Assembly (NCBI GenBank): GCA_004376465.1
Contig: SOJU01000260.1
Location: 1-40,680, forward strand
Direction: 5' to 3'
From: Anaerolineales bacterium
GTDB taxonomy: Bacteria; Chloroflexota; Anaerolineae; Anaerolineales; E44-bin32
DNA length: 40,680 nucleotides
Position numbers and translations under genes: made by a program. This document shows positions 25,129-34,059 of the stretch, in pieces (the first letter of the stretch is position 1; each line of letters starts with the position of its first letter). Under the pieces are notes generated by a model. The model had not been told where the DNA came from. It saw only the letters and a list, made by a program, of their open reading frames with translations, and did no database searches.

Positions 25129-27054
25129 ATGGCTACACATAAAGTTAAACTCCTGCCAGAGGAGAAGTCCGTTGAGGTCCCCACTGGCACCCTGATCACA
25201 GAGGCTGCCATCTCTGCAGGCTTGGAAATCACCCAACCCTGCGGAGGACAGGGACGCTGCGGTCGTTGCGCGGTGAAAGTCGAAGAGGGCGTCGTACGGA
25301 AACGTTCCACGATTCGCTTAAATGCCGACGATCTGGAATCGGGTTGGGCGCTTGCCTGTCAATCACTGATCGAAGGCGACGCGGTGATCTCGATCCCGGA
25401 GCAAGAACGCATCGAACGCCGCCTTGTCACCGAGCAGACAGCCCGAGCCATCGAGCTGCCTTTCGACTACATCCCTGCAGAAACTCAGAGCATCCAGACC
25501 CGCCAGCTTTCCTTGAACCCCCCCACTTTGGACGATAGCCAGGACGACCTGGCGCGCCTTCAGGGTGCACTCCAAGAATTGGGCTACCATCCAGTCGAAA
25601 TCTCACTGCTACTCCTTCAGCGCATCGGTCCAGTTTTGCGGGAATCCGACTGGAAGCCGCATGTTCTGCTGGATGCTCCTACGCCAGGGAGTGGTCCAGC
25701 ACGACTGATTGAGATCGGTGCGTCCCCATTCCATCCACATGGGGTGGCGCTGGATATCGGCACCACAACGGTTACAGCGTATCTTGTCGACCTCATCAGC
25801 GGTAAAGTGAAGGCTTCCGCGGCTGAATACAACGGTCAGATCGCACGCGGCGAAGACGTAATTTCACGCATCATTTACGCCGGCAAGGGAAACGGTCTAA
25901 GTGAACTGGGCACACTGGTTCGCGAAACGATTCAGATCGTGCTCGAAAAACTGCAGCGTCGAACGGGCGTCCCGCCTGATGAGATATTCAAGGTCACCGT
26001 CGCCGGAAATACGACGATGATTCACCTATTCCTCAGATTGCCGCCAGAGACCATACGGCTGACCCCCTATATACCGGCCGTTAATCACCCCCCTCGTTTC
26101 CTGGCGAGTGATCTGGATTTACCCTTCCACCCCCTGGCTTCTGTAGACTGCCTGCCCGGCATCGCCTCCTATGTCGGCGCGGACATCAGTGCAGGTGTTC
26201 TTGCATCCGGACTCTCCGAAAACGACGCGCTCACCCTCTTCATCGACGTCGGAACGAATGGGGAAATTGTGCTCGGCAATCGGGATTGGATGCTTACCTG
26301 CGCCTGTTCAGCTGGACCTGCTTTCGAAGGAGCCGGGGTGGTGGATGGAATGCGTGCCACGCAGGGCGCAATCGAAGAAGTCTGGGTCCATTCAGACACC
26401 TTCGAACCGACGTATCGAGTAATCGGTGGAGAAAAACCGCGCGGCATTTGCGGTTCAGGTTTGATCTCGCTTCTATCTGAGTTATTCGTTACCGGAGTCA
26501 TCGACCGCGCCGGCAGTGTAAAGCTGGACCTGGATACATCGCGCGTTCGGCAAGGGGATCACGGACCCGAATACGTCGTCGCTTGGGCTGATGAGAGCGA
26601 TACGAAGCGTGACATCGTCCTGACAAAAGTAGATGTCGATAATCTGATGCGGGCCAAAGCAGCTATCTACGCCGGGTTCAGCGTCCTGGCAGACAGCATC
26701 GGTGTGGATCTGGCGGATGTCCAGCAGGTCCTCGTTGGTGGAGCTTTCGGAAAGTACATCAACATTGAAAACGCCATCAATATCGGACTTCTTCCCGATC
26801 TCCCCTGGGACCGTTTCCACTTTTTGGGCAACACGGCCGCTCTCGGTACGTATATGGGCTTGCTTTCCAACGAGTTGCGCATGCAAATCCGTGATATTGC
26901 CAATCGCATGACCTACATGGAATTATCGGCCGACAACAGCTTCTATGACGCATTCACAGCGGCACTTTTCCTGCCGCATACAAATATCGCCCACTTCCCG
27001 AGTGTCGCAAAAATCTGGGGCGATGAGGTAGATAATAAAAAAGAGGAGAAGTAA
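25129..27054 (+). CDS. acsV: Corrinoid protein reductive activator (RACo/AcsV type)
   Basis: A 641-residue ATP-dependent reductase that rescues the oxidised cobalt of CFeSP. Residues 1-95 form a plant-type [2Fe-2S] ferredoxin with Cys38, Cys44, Cys47 (PCGGQGRCGRC) and Cys77. A linker leads to an ASKHA-type ATPase domain with GVALDIGTTTVTAYLVD, VTVAGNTTMIHLFL, LFIDVGTNGEIVLG, GGEKPRGICGSG and VLVGGAFGKYIN. This is the known domain order of the RACo/DUF4445 family. No clear Shine-Dalgarno precedes ATG 25129. Its place between acsC and cooC fits the role in keeping the corrinoid in the Co(I) state. Confidence 0.96.
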   Translation: MATHKVKLLPEEKSVEVPTGTLITEAAISAGLEITQPCGGQGRCGRCAVKVEEGVVRKRSTIRLNADDLESGWALACQSLIEGDAVISIPEQERIERRLVTEQTARAIELPFDYIPAETQSIQTRQLSLNPPTLDDSQDDLARLQGALQELGYHPVEISLLLLQRIGPVLRESDWKPHVLLDAPTPGSGPARLIEIGASPFHPHGVALDIGTTTVTAYLVDLISGKVKASAAEYNGQIARGEDVISRIIYAGKGNGLSELGTLVRETIQIVLEKLQRRTGVPPDEIFKVTVAGNTTMIHLFLRLPPETIRLTPYIPAVNHPPRFLASDLDLPFHPLASVDCLPGIASYVGADISAGVLASGLSENDALTLFIDVGTNGEIVLGNRDWMLTCACSAGPAFEGAGVVDGMRATQGAIEEVWVHSDTFEPTYRVIGGEKPRGICGSGLISLLSELFVTGVIDRAGSVKLDLDTSRVRQGDHGPEYVVAWADESDTKRDIVLTKVDVDNLMRAKAAIYAGFSVLADSIGVDLADVQQVLVGGAFGKYINIENAINIGLLPDLPWDRFHFLGNTAALGTYMGLLSNELRMQIRDIANRMTYMELSADNSFYDAFTAALFLPHTNIAHFPSVAKIWGDEVDNKKEEK

Positions 27055-27174
27055 CACCGCGAGGCTGTAGAACTACTCCTTGAGTCGGCTTAATTGGGCG
27101 AAGCTCATTGCATAAAGCGATCACGCCTAGACGAGCGTTTCCTGGCGCAGGTATTTTTAGAGGAGATGGTATTA

Positions 27175-27942
27175 ATGCCAAAGACAATCGCACTCGCGGG
27201 CAAGGGGGGTACGGGCAAAACCACCATTGCAGCCCTGTTGACACAGGGTCTCATGCACCGTATTTCTGGTCCGCTGCTCGCCATCGATGCGGATCCAGCC
27301 GCGAACCTACACCTCGCCCTTGGCCTGCCAATGCCAATGACCGTCGGCGAGATTCGGGAGGATATGTCTGAAACCGCACAAAAAGGTGAGCTGGGCGTGG
27401 CGATCAGCCGACATGATTATCTCACCCATGAGGTTCAGATGGCGCTGGAGGAGGGCGAGCAGGTCGACCTGCTTGCGATGGGACGCCCTGAGGGTCAGGG
27501 ATGCTATTGCGCTGCTAACCACCTGCTGCGGACGATCATCGACTCCTTGGGCGATACGTACAAGTACATCGTGGTTGACAACGAAGCGGGTATGGAACAC
27601 ATCAGCCGGCGGACGACGCGTGACGTTGACATGCTCCTGATCGTTTCCGACCCAACCATTCGCGGCATTAGGACCGCTGAAAACATCAGCGATCTCGCCG
27701 AGGAGATCGAAGTAAATGTGCATCACAAGATGTTGGTGCTAAACAGGGTAACCGGCGAGCTGCCAGAGCCCTTGCAAGAAGCCATTGACGCGATGGACAT
27801 ACAGCTGGGATCCGTGATCCCCGCAGATCCAAAGGTGAATGAGTTAGATGCCCTTGGCAAACCGCTCACCCAATTGACCAATGATTCACCATCCTTCCGG
27901 GAGATAGAGACACTTATCGAAAAGATCCTGCGTGATATCTGA
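27175..27942 (+). CDS. cooC: CO dehydrogenase nickel-insertion ATPase, CooC/AcsF type
   Basis: Start set at ATG 27175, nine bases after AGGAG; the frame extends upstream to 27094 without support. The 255-residue protein is a MinD/SIMIBI-type P-loop ATPase. It has GKGGTGKTT at residues 9-17, IDADPAANLHLALG, and the paired Cys110-x-Cys112 in GQGCYCAAN that binds Ni at the dimer interface in this family. LIVSDPTIRGIRTAENI and VLNRV are typical. CooC/AcsF proteins insert nickel into the C-cluster of CooS or the A-cluster of AcsB using ATP. It follows acsV and precedes acsE. Confidence 0.95.
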   Translation: MPKTIALAGKGGTGKTTIAALLTQGLMHRISGPLLAIDADPAANLHLALGLPMPMTVGEIREDMSETAQKGELGVAISRHDYLTHEVQMALEEGEQVDLLAMGRPEGQGCYCAANHLLRTIIDSLGDTYKYIVVDNEAGMEHISRRTTRDVDMLLIVSDPTIRGIRTAENISDLAEEIEVNVHHKMLVLNRVTGELPEPLQEAIDAMDIQLGSVIPADPKVNELDALGKPLTQLTNDSPSFREIETLIEKILRDI

Positions 27943-27982
27943 TGGCATTCCACCGGGATCCGAAGAATAGAGGAGAAGATCT

Positions 27983-28906
27983 ATGTTAAAGATCGGCGAA
28001 AATATCCATATCATTGCTCCAAGTGTAAAAGAGGCGCTAAAAGAGCGCGATGGCGGCTTCTTCGTCGACCTGGCGCGCAAGCAAAAAGAAGCCGGAGCTG
28101 ACGTTATCGACCTCAACATCGGACCACGCAAAAAAGACGGGCCCGAAGTCGTCGAGTGGCTTGTGGACTGCATGCAAGAAGCCGTAGCCGGGATGACGAT
28201 TTCCTTTGACACGACCAACTTGGCCGCGATCGAGACCGGCTTGAAGCTGTGGGGGTCTAACGCAATCGTCAACAGCACCTCCGCTGAGGAGGAACGCCTG
28301 GATCAGGTTCCACCATTGGCGGCAAAATACGACGCCAAATTGATTGCGCTCTGCTTGGAAAAGAGCGGCATACCGGTCAGCGCCGACGCCCGTATCGGCA
28401 TCGCAATGGAGAAGCTGATCCCCCGCGCCGAGGAAGTCGGCATCCCCATGGAGAACCTGCTGGTCGACCCGCTGATTCTCACCGTCTCCGGTTGCCAGGA
28501 ATACGTGCCGGAAGCGATCGAGACTGTTCGCATGTTGAAGATGGTCATGGACCCCGCACCGATGACGGTCGTGGGTCTGTCGAACGTCTCAAACCAGGTC
28601 CCGCACAAAATGCGCCCCCTCTTGGATCGAGTTTATCTCGCCATGTTAATGGGCGCCGGTCTCGACTCGGCGATCCTCAACCCACTCGATAAGGAATTGA
28701 TGGGCGTGATCCAAGGCATTGAAACCCGAGACGACAGCACACCGGTGAAAGCGCTCTACCTGAAACTATTCGACCGGGTTGCTGGTATGGAACAACTTCA
28801 GCTGGAGGATGTAGATATGTCCGATCCGCTTCAGGCGGAAATCTGGAAAACTGTGCAAGTCTTGCTCAATCAGGTCATTTACACCGATTCGTATCTTCAG
28901 TTCTAG
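27983..28906 (+). CDS. acsE: Methyltetrahydrofolate:corrinoid/iron-sulfur protein methyltransferase, AcsE
   Basis: A 307-residue TIM-barrel methyltransferase of the pterin-binding (dihydropteroate synthase-like) family. Motifs include IGENIHII, GADVIDLNIGP, ISFDTTN, AIVNSTSAEEER, LLVDPLILTVSG and VVGLSNVSNQVP, which place it with AcsE/MeTr. It moves the methyl group of 5-methyl-tetrahydrofolate to Co(I) of CFeSP. The protein is some 40 residues longer than the Moorella enzyme as I recall it; the extra part is a C-terminal helical tail after the barrel. GAGGAGAAG lies just before ATG 27983. This gene joins the methyl branch (not in this window) to the carbonyl branch encoded here. Confidence 0.96.
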   Translation: MLKIGENIHIIAPSVKEALKERDGGFFVDLARKQKEAGADVIDLNIGPRKKDGPEVVEWLVDCMQEAVAGMTISFDTTNLAAIETGLKLWGSNAIVNSTSAEEERLDQVPPLAAKYDAKLIALCLEKSGIPVSADARIGIAMEKLIPRAEEVGIPMENLLVDPLILTVSGCQEYVPEAIETVRMLKMVMDPAPMTVVGLSNVSNQVPHKMRPLLDRVYLAMLMGAGLDSAILNPLDKELMGVIQGIETRDDSTPVKALYLKLFDRVAGMEQLQLEDVDMSDPLQAEIWKTVQVLLNQVIYTDSYLQF

Positions 28907-28914
28907 ACGGAAAG

Positions 28915-28939
28915 AACCCTGAGAACTTCGAGGTTTTTT
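28915..28939 (+). terminator. Weak terminator or attenuator after acsE
   Basis: AACC and GGTT close an imperfect stem around a GAGAACTTC core, directly followed by TTTTTT, nine bases after the acsE stop codon. It could partially terminate transcription before the malic enzyme gene. Confidence 0.45.
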
Positions 28940-28989
28940 GCGAAAAAGTTTCGGCACCGAGCTTGCCGATCCTTTAGGAGGTTCTACAA

Positions 28990-30348
28990 ATGGCTGAGAA
29001 AGCCCCCCTCAATATCGAGGAATTGCTGGCGAAAGCCGAAAAACCATCTGCGGATGCCATGCTGATGCACCCCTTCTATAAAGGCAAGGTGGAAATTGCC
29101 TTGAAGAGCTGCGTTCGCGACTTCGACGATTTTGCCATCTGGTACACACCGGGCGTAGCCGCGCCTTGCCGCGCGATCGAAGCAGACCCAGAGCTCGTGT
29201 ACGAACATACGCATAAGGGCAACACCGTTGCCGTCGTTTCTGACGGCACACGTGTTCTCGGGCTTGGTGACATCGGTCCAAAAGCCGGTCTGCCCGTAAT
29301 GGAAGGCAAGGCGCTGCTCTATAAATACCTGGGCGGCGTCGATGCCTGGCCGATCATGCTCGACACAAAGGACGCCGACAAGATCATTGAGGCCGTGCTG
29401 TTAATCCAGCCCGGATTCGGTGGAATCAACCTGGAGGATCTCTCTCAACCTAAATGTTTCCGAATCCTGGATACTTTGCGCGAACAGGCTGAGATCCCCG
29501 TCTGGCACGACGATCAGCAGGGTACAGCGACGGTCACGCTTGCCGCGCTGATAAACGCCCTGAAGCTGGTCGGCAAAAAGCCCGAAGAAGCCCAGATTGT
29601 ATTCGTCGGTTCCGGCGCTTCCAATGTTGCCTGCTCACGCCTGATCTTCGCTTCCGGTGTCACACCGGCGCTGTGCCGCGTTGTCGACAGCAAAGGCATC
29701 CTGCACAAGAAACGCAAGGATCTTGAGGAGCTCAAGGACGAGTACGTCGACAAGTGGAAGCTCTGCCAAATCACTAACGAGGAGGGGCGTGAAGGTGGCA
29801 TCCCCGAGGCATTAGATGGCGCCGATGTCGTAATCGCCCTCTCCAAACCAGGCCCTGGCACAATTCAACCAGAATGGATTAGCAAGATGGCTAAAGACGC
29901 AATCGTCTTCGCCTGCGCGAATCCTGTGCCTGAAATTTGGCCCTGGGAGGCTACGGAGGCTGGCGCGGTTGTCGTAGCCACAGGACGTTCAGATTTCCCC
30001 AATCAGGTCAACAACTCACTCGGCTTCCCAGGCATCTTCCGCGGCACATTGGATGTGCGCGCCTCGACGATCACGGATACGATGTGCATCGCCGCGGCCA
30101 ATGCTTTAGCGGATATGGCGGAAGAGAAAGGGCTCACGTCGGAATATATCCTGCCCACGATGGACGAATGGGAGGTCTTCCCGCGCGAAGCTGCAGCCGT
30201 CGCAGTTCAGGCGGTCGAAGAGGGGCTCGCTCGCACTCCTATGACCTATGAGGAAGAGCTTAAAAACGCAGAGGAGATCATCCGTCGCTCGCGTGGTCTG
30301 ACGACGCATATGATGGAAGAGGGCTTTATCAAACCCTACACGCCTTAG
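28990..30348 (+). CDS. Malic enzyme (NAD(P)-dependent, decarboxylating)
   Basis: A 452-residue bacterial-type malic enzyme, converting malate to pyruvate and CO2 with reduction of NAD(P), or the reverse. Visible features are the catalytic Tyr in WYTPGVAAPC, GLGDIGPKAGLPVMEGKALL with the catalytic Lys, the divalent-metal site NLEDLSQPKCF and WHDDQQGTA, and a Rossmann site VFVGSGASNVACSR. GFPGIFRGTLDVRA and ACANPVPEIWP are also typical. There is no phosphotransacetylase-like extension, unlike MaeB of E. coli. TAGGAGG precedes ATG 28990. The gene lies in the same run as acsE and the Hdr-type genes, separated only by a weak terminator. Cofactor preference (NAD or NADP) is not certain from sequence. 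Confidence 0.94.
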   Translation: MAEKAPLNIEELLAKAEKPSADAMLMHPFYKGKVEIALKSCVRDFDDFAIWYTPGVAAPCRAIEADPELVYEHTHKGNTVAVVSDGTRVLGLGDIGPKAGLPVMEGKALLYKYLGGVDAWPIMLDTKDADKIIEAVLLIQPGFGGINLEDLSQPKCFRILDTLREQAEIPVWHDDQQGTATVTLAALINALKLVGKKPEEAQIVFVGSGASNVACSRLIFASGVTPALCRVVDSKGILHKKRKDLEELKDEYVDKWKLCQITNEEGREGGIPEALDGADVVIALSKPGPGTIQPEWISKMAKDAIVFACANPVPEIWPWEATEAGAVVVATGRSDFPNQVNNSLGFPGIFRGTLDVRASTITDTMCIAAANALADMAEEKGLTSEYILPTMDEWEVFPREAAAVAVQAVEEGLARTPMTYEEELKNAEEIIRRSRGLTTHMMEEGFIKPYTP

Positions 30349-30633
30349 GTTGGCGCGGTCGTCACCTGAACAAAGAATAGCTTGATCCTTCTGGAATGCA
30401 GTGCACCACTAGGTGCAGTGGATGCTTAGCGAATACCCGTTTCAAACCCCTGATTTACGCTGATGGGTCAGGTGTGCTTCCTGAATGAAGATTGTCCCCC
30501 GCCCCTTGTGATCTCTGGCACTATTCGCTCAAAGGGCGGGGGAGTTACCATATCGGGTAGGAATAACCCGAAATAGACTTGGTTGGTGGTACTCACCAGC
30601 CGTAAACTTAAATAGAGAAATGGACTGGTTTGT
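30349..30633 (+). promoter_or_regulatory. Hairpin-rich leader before hdrA
   Basis: 285 bp without a gene. Four separate stems line up on the plus strand: TGCACC/GGTGCA at 30402-30417, CCCCCGCCC/GGGCGGGGG at 30496-30542, TCGGGT/ACCCGA at 30553-30571, and GGTTGGTG/CACCAGCC at 30581-30601. The last ends 33 bases before the hdrA start codon. None is followed by a clear U-tract. This may be a structured 5' leader with a regulatory role or only a terminator and stability elements. It does not match a riboswitch class I can name. Confidence 0.5.
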
Positions 30634-33600
30634 ATGACAGAACCACAGCAAAACGGCCTGAATCTGGGCAGGGCAAGCGATACCGTCGACAGCGTACTGG
30701 TTATCGGTGGGGGTGTCGGAGGGATGCGGGCTGCCCTCGACCTCGCTGATGCAGGAATCCATGTCTATCTACTCGAAGCGAGCCCCTCCCTCGGAGGCCG
30801 CGTAGCCCAATTGGGTTTCATGTTCCCAACCCACGACTGCGTCCTCTGCCGGGGGACCTCAGATCATGGCTTCGGCTGCACCAGACCATCCATCACACCT
30901 GCATTACTCGACCACAACCGACATCCAAATATCACCCTGCTCACTTCCTCCGATCTTATAAGCTGCGAGGGTGAGGCGGGCGACTTTCATATCCAGCTGT
31001 TACAACACCCTCAATTCGTCGATCCAACCCTTTGTACCAATTGCGGACGCTGTGCGGAGGTTTGCCCGGAGATCCGTCCCAGCGGTTTTCAGTTGGGTCT
31101 GAGCACGCGTAAGATCATCGATAAATCCGCCCCTCGGTCTGTACCGGACACGTTCTACATGATCGAACCCACCGAACGTTGCGCAGAATGCGGTGAATGT
31201 TTGAAAGTATGCCCCACGAATGCCATCAACCTCGAGGCGCAACCCAACGACCTGGAGATCCATGTCGGTGCGATAATTCTGGCGGTGGGATTCCAACCCT
31301 TCAACCCGGAGGAGATGCCCGAATTAGGGTATGGCAGAATCCCCAACGTCATCACTTCAATGCAGTATGAGCGACTAGCTTCACGCTCGGGCCCCACCGA
31401 AGGGGTCGTGAGCCGGATCTCAGACGGCAAGATCCCTGAGCGGATCGCTTGGCTGCAGTGCGTGGGTTCGCGCGACCAGCGCAACCCCTACTGCTCCTCG
31501 ATATGCTGCATGTACGCCACGAAGGAGGCTATGCTCGCTAAGCAGCGCATTCCAAATGTCGAATGCCATATCTTCACAATGGACGAGCGCGCTTTCAACA
31601 AGGAATACAACATCTACTACAACCAGGCGCGTGACAGCTTCGGAATCCACTACACACGCTGCCGGATTTCTTCTGTGGAAGAAGATCCTGAAACCGGCGA
31701 GATCATCCTTCGCTACCCAGCAGGGCGGAGGCACGAGGAATCGGCTCCGGGACAGGGGCCTCTTCGACAAGAACGCTTCGACCTGCTTGTTCTGGCTGTC
31801 GGCATCCGACCACCGGCAAAGGCTGCCGAAATCGCCAGCACCTTAGGCATAGAACTCAACGAATATGGTTTCTGTGAGACCGATAAGTTCTCTCCCCTGG
31901 CGACAACACGGCCTGGAATTTTCGTATGTGGCGCTTTCGCCTCTCCAAAGGAGATCGCGGAAACCATCTTGGACGCTTCCGGTGCGGCAGCTGAAGTGAT
32001 GCGCCTGTTACGCGAAAACCTCGGGGGTCGGAAATTCAACACGTCCAATCCATTTATCTCTGAAGGCAGCATTCCAGAGAAACCCATAAAGGACAGTGAA
32101 GCACCCGAGATCGCCATTGCATTGTGCGGTTGTGCAGGTGAGATTTCCAGGGTTGTGGATCTTGAGCGAGTGGCTGCCTTTGCGGGGACACTCACTGGCG
32201 TAACTCAGGTTGAGGTCCTCTCGCTGGCATGCTTCAACCCCGATCAAGATGAACTGCGGCAGTTTATCAAGGAGAGTGGTGCGAACCGGATCGTTATCGG
32301 AGCTTGCAGCCATCGCACCCACGAGCCTTTTTTCCAACGCCTGGTAAGCGAAGCAGGTTTTAATCCCTACATGGTGGAGATGGTCAATTTGCGCGAGCAT
32401 TGCTCGTGGGTGCACCCCAATGACCCCGAGGGCGCCACGCGCAAAGCTGCTGAGTTAATTCGCATGGGAGTCGAGCGCGTGCGCATGGCTCACCCCATAT
32501 ACAAAGAAGAGCGTGAGCCCGTTCGAGCGGCACTCGTGATTGGCGGCGGATTGAGCGGCATGACTACCGCCCTGGCGATTGCCGACGCGGGGTACGACGT
32601 CCACCTCGTCGAACGGCAGGGGGAACTGGGAGGCAATCTCCATCATATTTACTACGTCGCCGAAGAAGAGAACCCGCAACGTCTGCTCAGAGATCTTGTT
32701 AACCGAACCGTCGGGCACGAAAAGATCCGCCACTACCTGAACAGCGTGGTTACAACTCATACAGGCAGCGTGGGAGATTTTCGGGCGCGCATTGAAACGA
32801 AAGCCCCCGATGGATCCTTAACGGAGCATGAAATTCGCCACAGTGTTGTCATCGTCGCCACCGGGGGGAAGGAAGCTTCCGGGAAACATTATCTCATGGG
32901 ACAGGATCAGCGCGTCATCCCCCAATCTGAGCTCGAGGAGATTCTCACCCACCAAACAGAGAGGACATCACGGCTGCGATCGGTGGTCATGATTCAATGC
33001 GTTGAGGCGGATGATGGGGTTGAATATTGCTCGCGAATTTGCTGTACAAATACGATTAAGAATGCCCTGCGGCTTAAGATGCTCAACCCGGAGTGTCAGA
33101 TTGTAATCCTGTACAAGAACATTATCACCTACGGTTTCCGGGAAAAACACTACCTTGAGGCACGGCGAAAAGGCGTTCTCTTCGTGCGCTACACCGAAGC
33201 CGAACCTCCGCTTGTTTCCCTCGAACCTCGCGGCGCCAGCCAGGCTCTGGTTGTCTCCGTACATGAGCACATCTTCGGTAAGACGTTAAATTTCGAGCCG
33301 GACCTTGTCGCTCTGAGTATGCCCGTAATCCCTTCCCGAGGCTCACGAGAACTCGCTGAAATGCTCGGTGTCTCTTTATCGATTGAGGGATTCTTCCTTG
33401 AAACCCATCTCAAGATGCGGCCGATGGAGTTTCATGATGATGGTATATATCTTTGCGGAATGGCGCATTACCCGAAGTTTATCGAGGAAAGCATCACACA
33501 TGCCCTTGCTTGTGCTGGTCGAGCGCTGACCATCCTCAGCCGTCCGATCCTCCACCTTGGCGGTGTAATCGCCGAAGTAGACAATACGAAATGCACCGGA

Positions 33601-33834
33601 TGTCTCACTTGCGTCCGGACCTGCCCCTTCGGCATTCCAGAAATGCGATACGATCTATGTGGAGTCGGCGAATTGGGCGGTGCAGCGTGGATCGACCCCG
33701 CCCGGTGTCAGGGCTGCGGCACCTGTACTGCAGAATGCCCGGCGCGTGCCATTCAACTGCATCATTACCATGATGACCAGATTCGGATTGGCTTGGGTCG
33801 TTGGCAGGTCCCTGCTGCATTATCTGGAGATTAG
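30634..33834 (+). CDS. hdrA: HdrA-like double-FAD iron-sulfur oxidoreductase
   Basis: A 1066-residue protein of the heterodisulfide reductase subunit A family with a duplicated flavin part. The first FAD domain starts at VLVIGGGVGGMRAALDLADA (residue ~21). It holds HDCVLCRGTS and RHPNITLL, then two [4Fe-4S] motifs (CTNCGRCAEVCP and CAECGECLKVCP). Around residue 498 begins the CGCAGEISRVVDLERVAAF domain that normally opens HdrA, with GACSHRTHEPFF. A second FAD domain follows (ALVIGGGLSGMTTALAIADA; Gly residues at 637-639). The C-terminus has two more [4Fe-4S] motifs, CTGCLTCVRTCPFG (Cys987 on) and CQGCGTCTAECP. HdrA proteins are the flavin-based electron-bifurcating hub of Hdr complexes. Ferredoxin and MvhD genes follow directly; HdrB, HdrC and a hydrogenase are absent here. 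Confidence 0.93.
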   Translation: MTEPQQNGLNLGRASDTVDSVLVIGGGVGGMRAALDLADAGIHVYLLEASPSLGGRVAQLGFMFPTHDCVLCRGTSDHGFGCTRPSITPALLDHNRHPNITLLTSSDLISCEGEAGDFHIQLLQHPQFVDPTLCTNCGRCAEVCPEIRPSGFQLGLSTRKIIDKSAPRSVPDTFYMIEPTERCAECGECLKVCPTNAINLEAQPNDLEIHVGAIILAVGFQPFNPEEMPELGYGRIPNVITSMQYERLASRSGPTEGVVSRISDGKIPERIAWLQCVGSRDQRNPYCSSICCMYATKEAMLAKQRIPNVECHIFTMDERAFNKEYNIYYNQARDSFGIHYTRCRISSVEEDPETGEIILRYPAGRRHEESAPGQGPLRQERFDLLVLAVGIRPPAKAAEIASTLGIELNEYGFCETDKFSPLATTRPGIFVCGAFASPKEIAETILDASGAAAEVMRLLRENLGGRKFNTSNPFISEGSIPEKPIKDSEAPEIAIALCGCAGEISRVVDLERVAAFAGTLTGVTQVEVLSLACFNPDQDELRQFIKESGANRIVIGACSHRTHEPFFQRLVSEAGFNPYMVEMVNLREHCSWVHPNDPEGATRKAAELIRMGVERVRMAHPIYKEEREPVRAALVIGGGLSGMTTALAIADAGYDVHLVERQGELGGNLHHIYYVAEEENPQRLLRDLVNRTVGHEKIRHYLNSVVTTHTGSVGDFRARIETKAPDGSLTEHEIRHSVVIVATGGKEASGKHYLMGQDQRVIPQSELEEILTHQTERTSRLRSVVMIQCVEADDGVEYCSRICCTNTIKNALRLKMLNPECQIVILYKNIITYGFREKHYLEARRKGVLFVRYTEAEPPLVSLEPRGASQALVVSVHEHIFGKTLNFEPDLVALSMPVIPSRGSRELAEMLGVSLSIEGFFLETHLKMRPMEFHDDGIYLCGMAHYPKFIEESITHALACAGRALTILSRPILHLGGVIAEVDNTKCTGCLTCVRTCPFGIPEMRYDLCGVGELGGAAWIDPARCQGCGTCTAECPARAIQLHHYHDDQIRIGLGRWQVPAALSGD

Positions 33835-34059
33835 GTGTTTCCGCAGATGGCTGTAACCGATGTCACCTACATTGTCTATCTGGATGAAGAGCTTTGCGAT
33901 GGCTGCCGGTTGTGTCTGCCCGTTTGTAAATTTAAGGGAATGATATCCATCCCCGGTGAGCGCATGCCGATGGTCGACCAGTGGTCATGTACCGGCTGTG
34001 GCACATGTGTTACCACCTGCACACAAGGCGCACTCACTTTGCGCCCTAAAGAAGAATGA
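33835..34059 (+). CDS. Small 2[4Fe-4S] ferredoxin-like protein
   Basis: A 74-residue iron-sulfur protein directly after hdrA, with GTG at 33835 immediately following the hdrA stop; GGAG lies five bases upstream. An in-frame ATG at 33847 is an alternative. It has two cluster motifs, CDGCRLCLPVCKFKG and CTGCGTCVTTCTQGA. It probably transfers electrons between the HdrA-like flavoprotein and a partner such as MvhD or ferredoxin. Its stop overlaps the next start codon (ATGA), so the three genes are translated together. Confidence 0.9.
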   Translation: MFPQMAVTDVTYIVYLDEELCDGCRLCLPVCKFKGMISIPGERMPMVDQWSCTGCGTCVTTCTQGALTLRPKEE

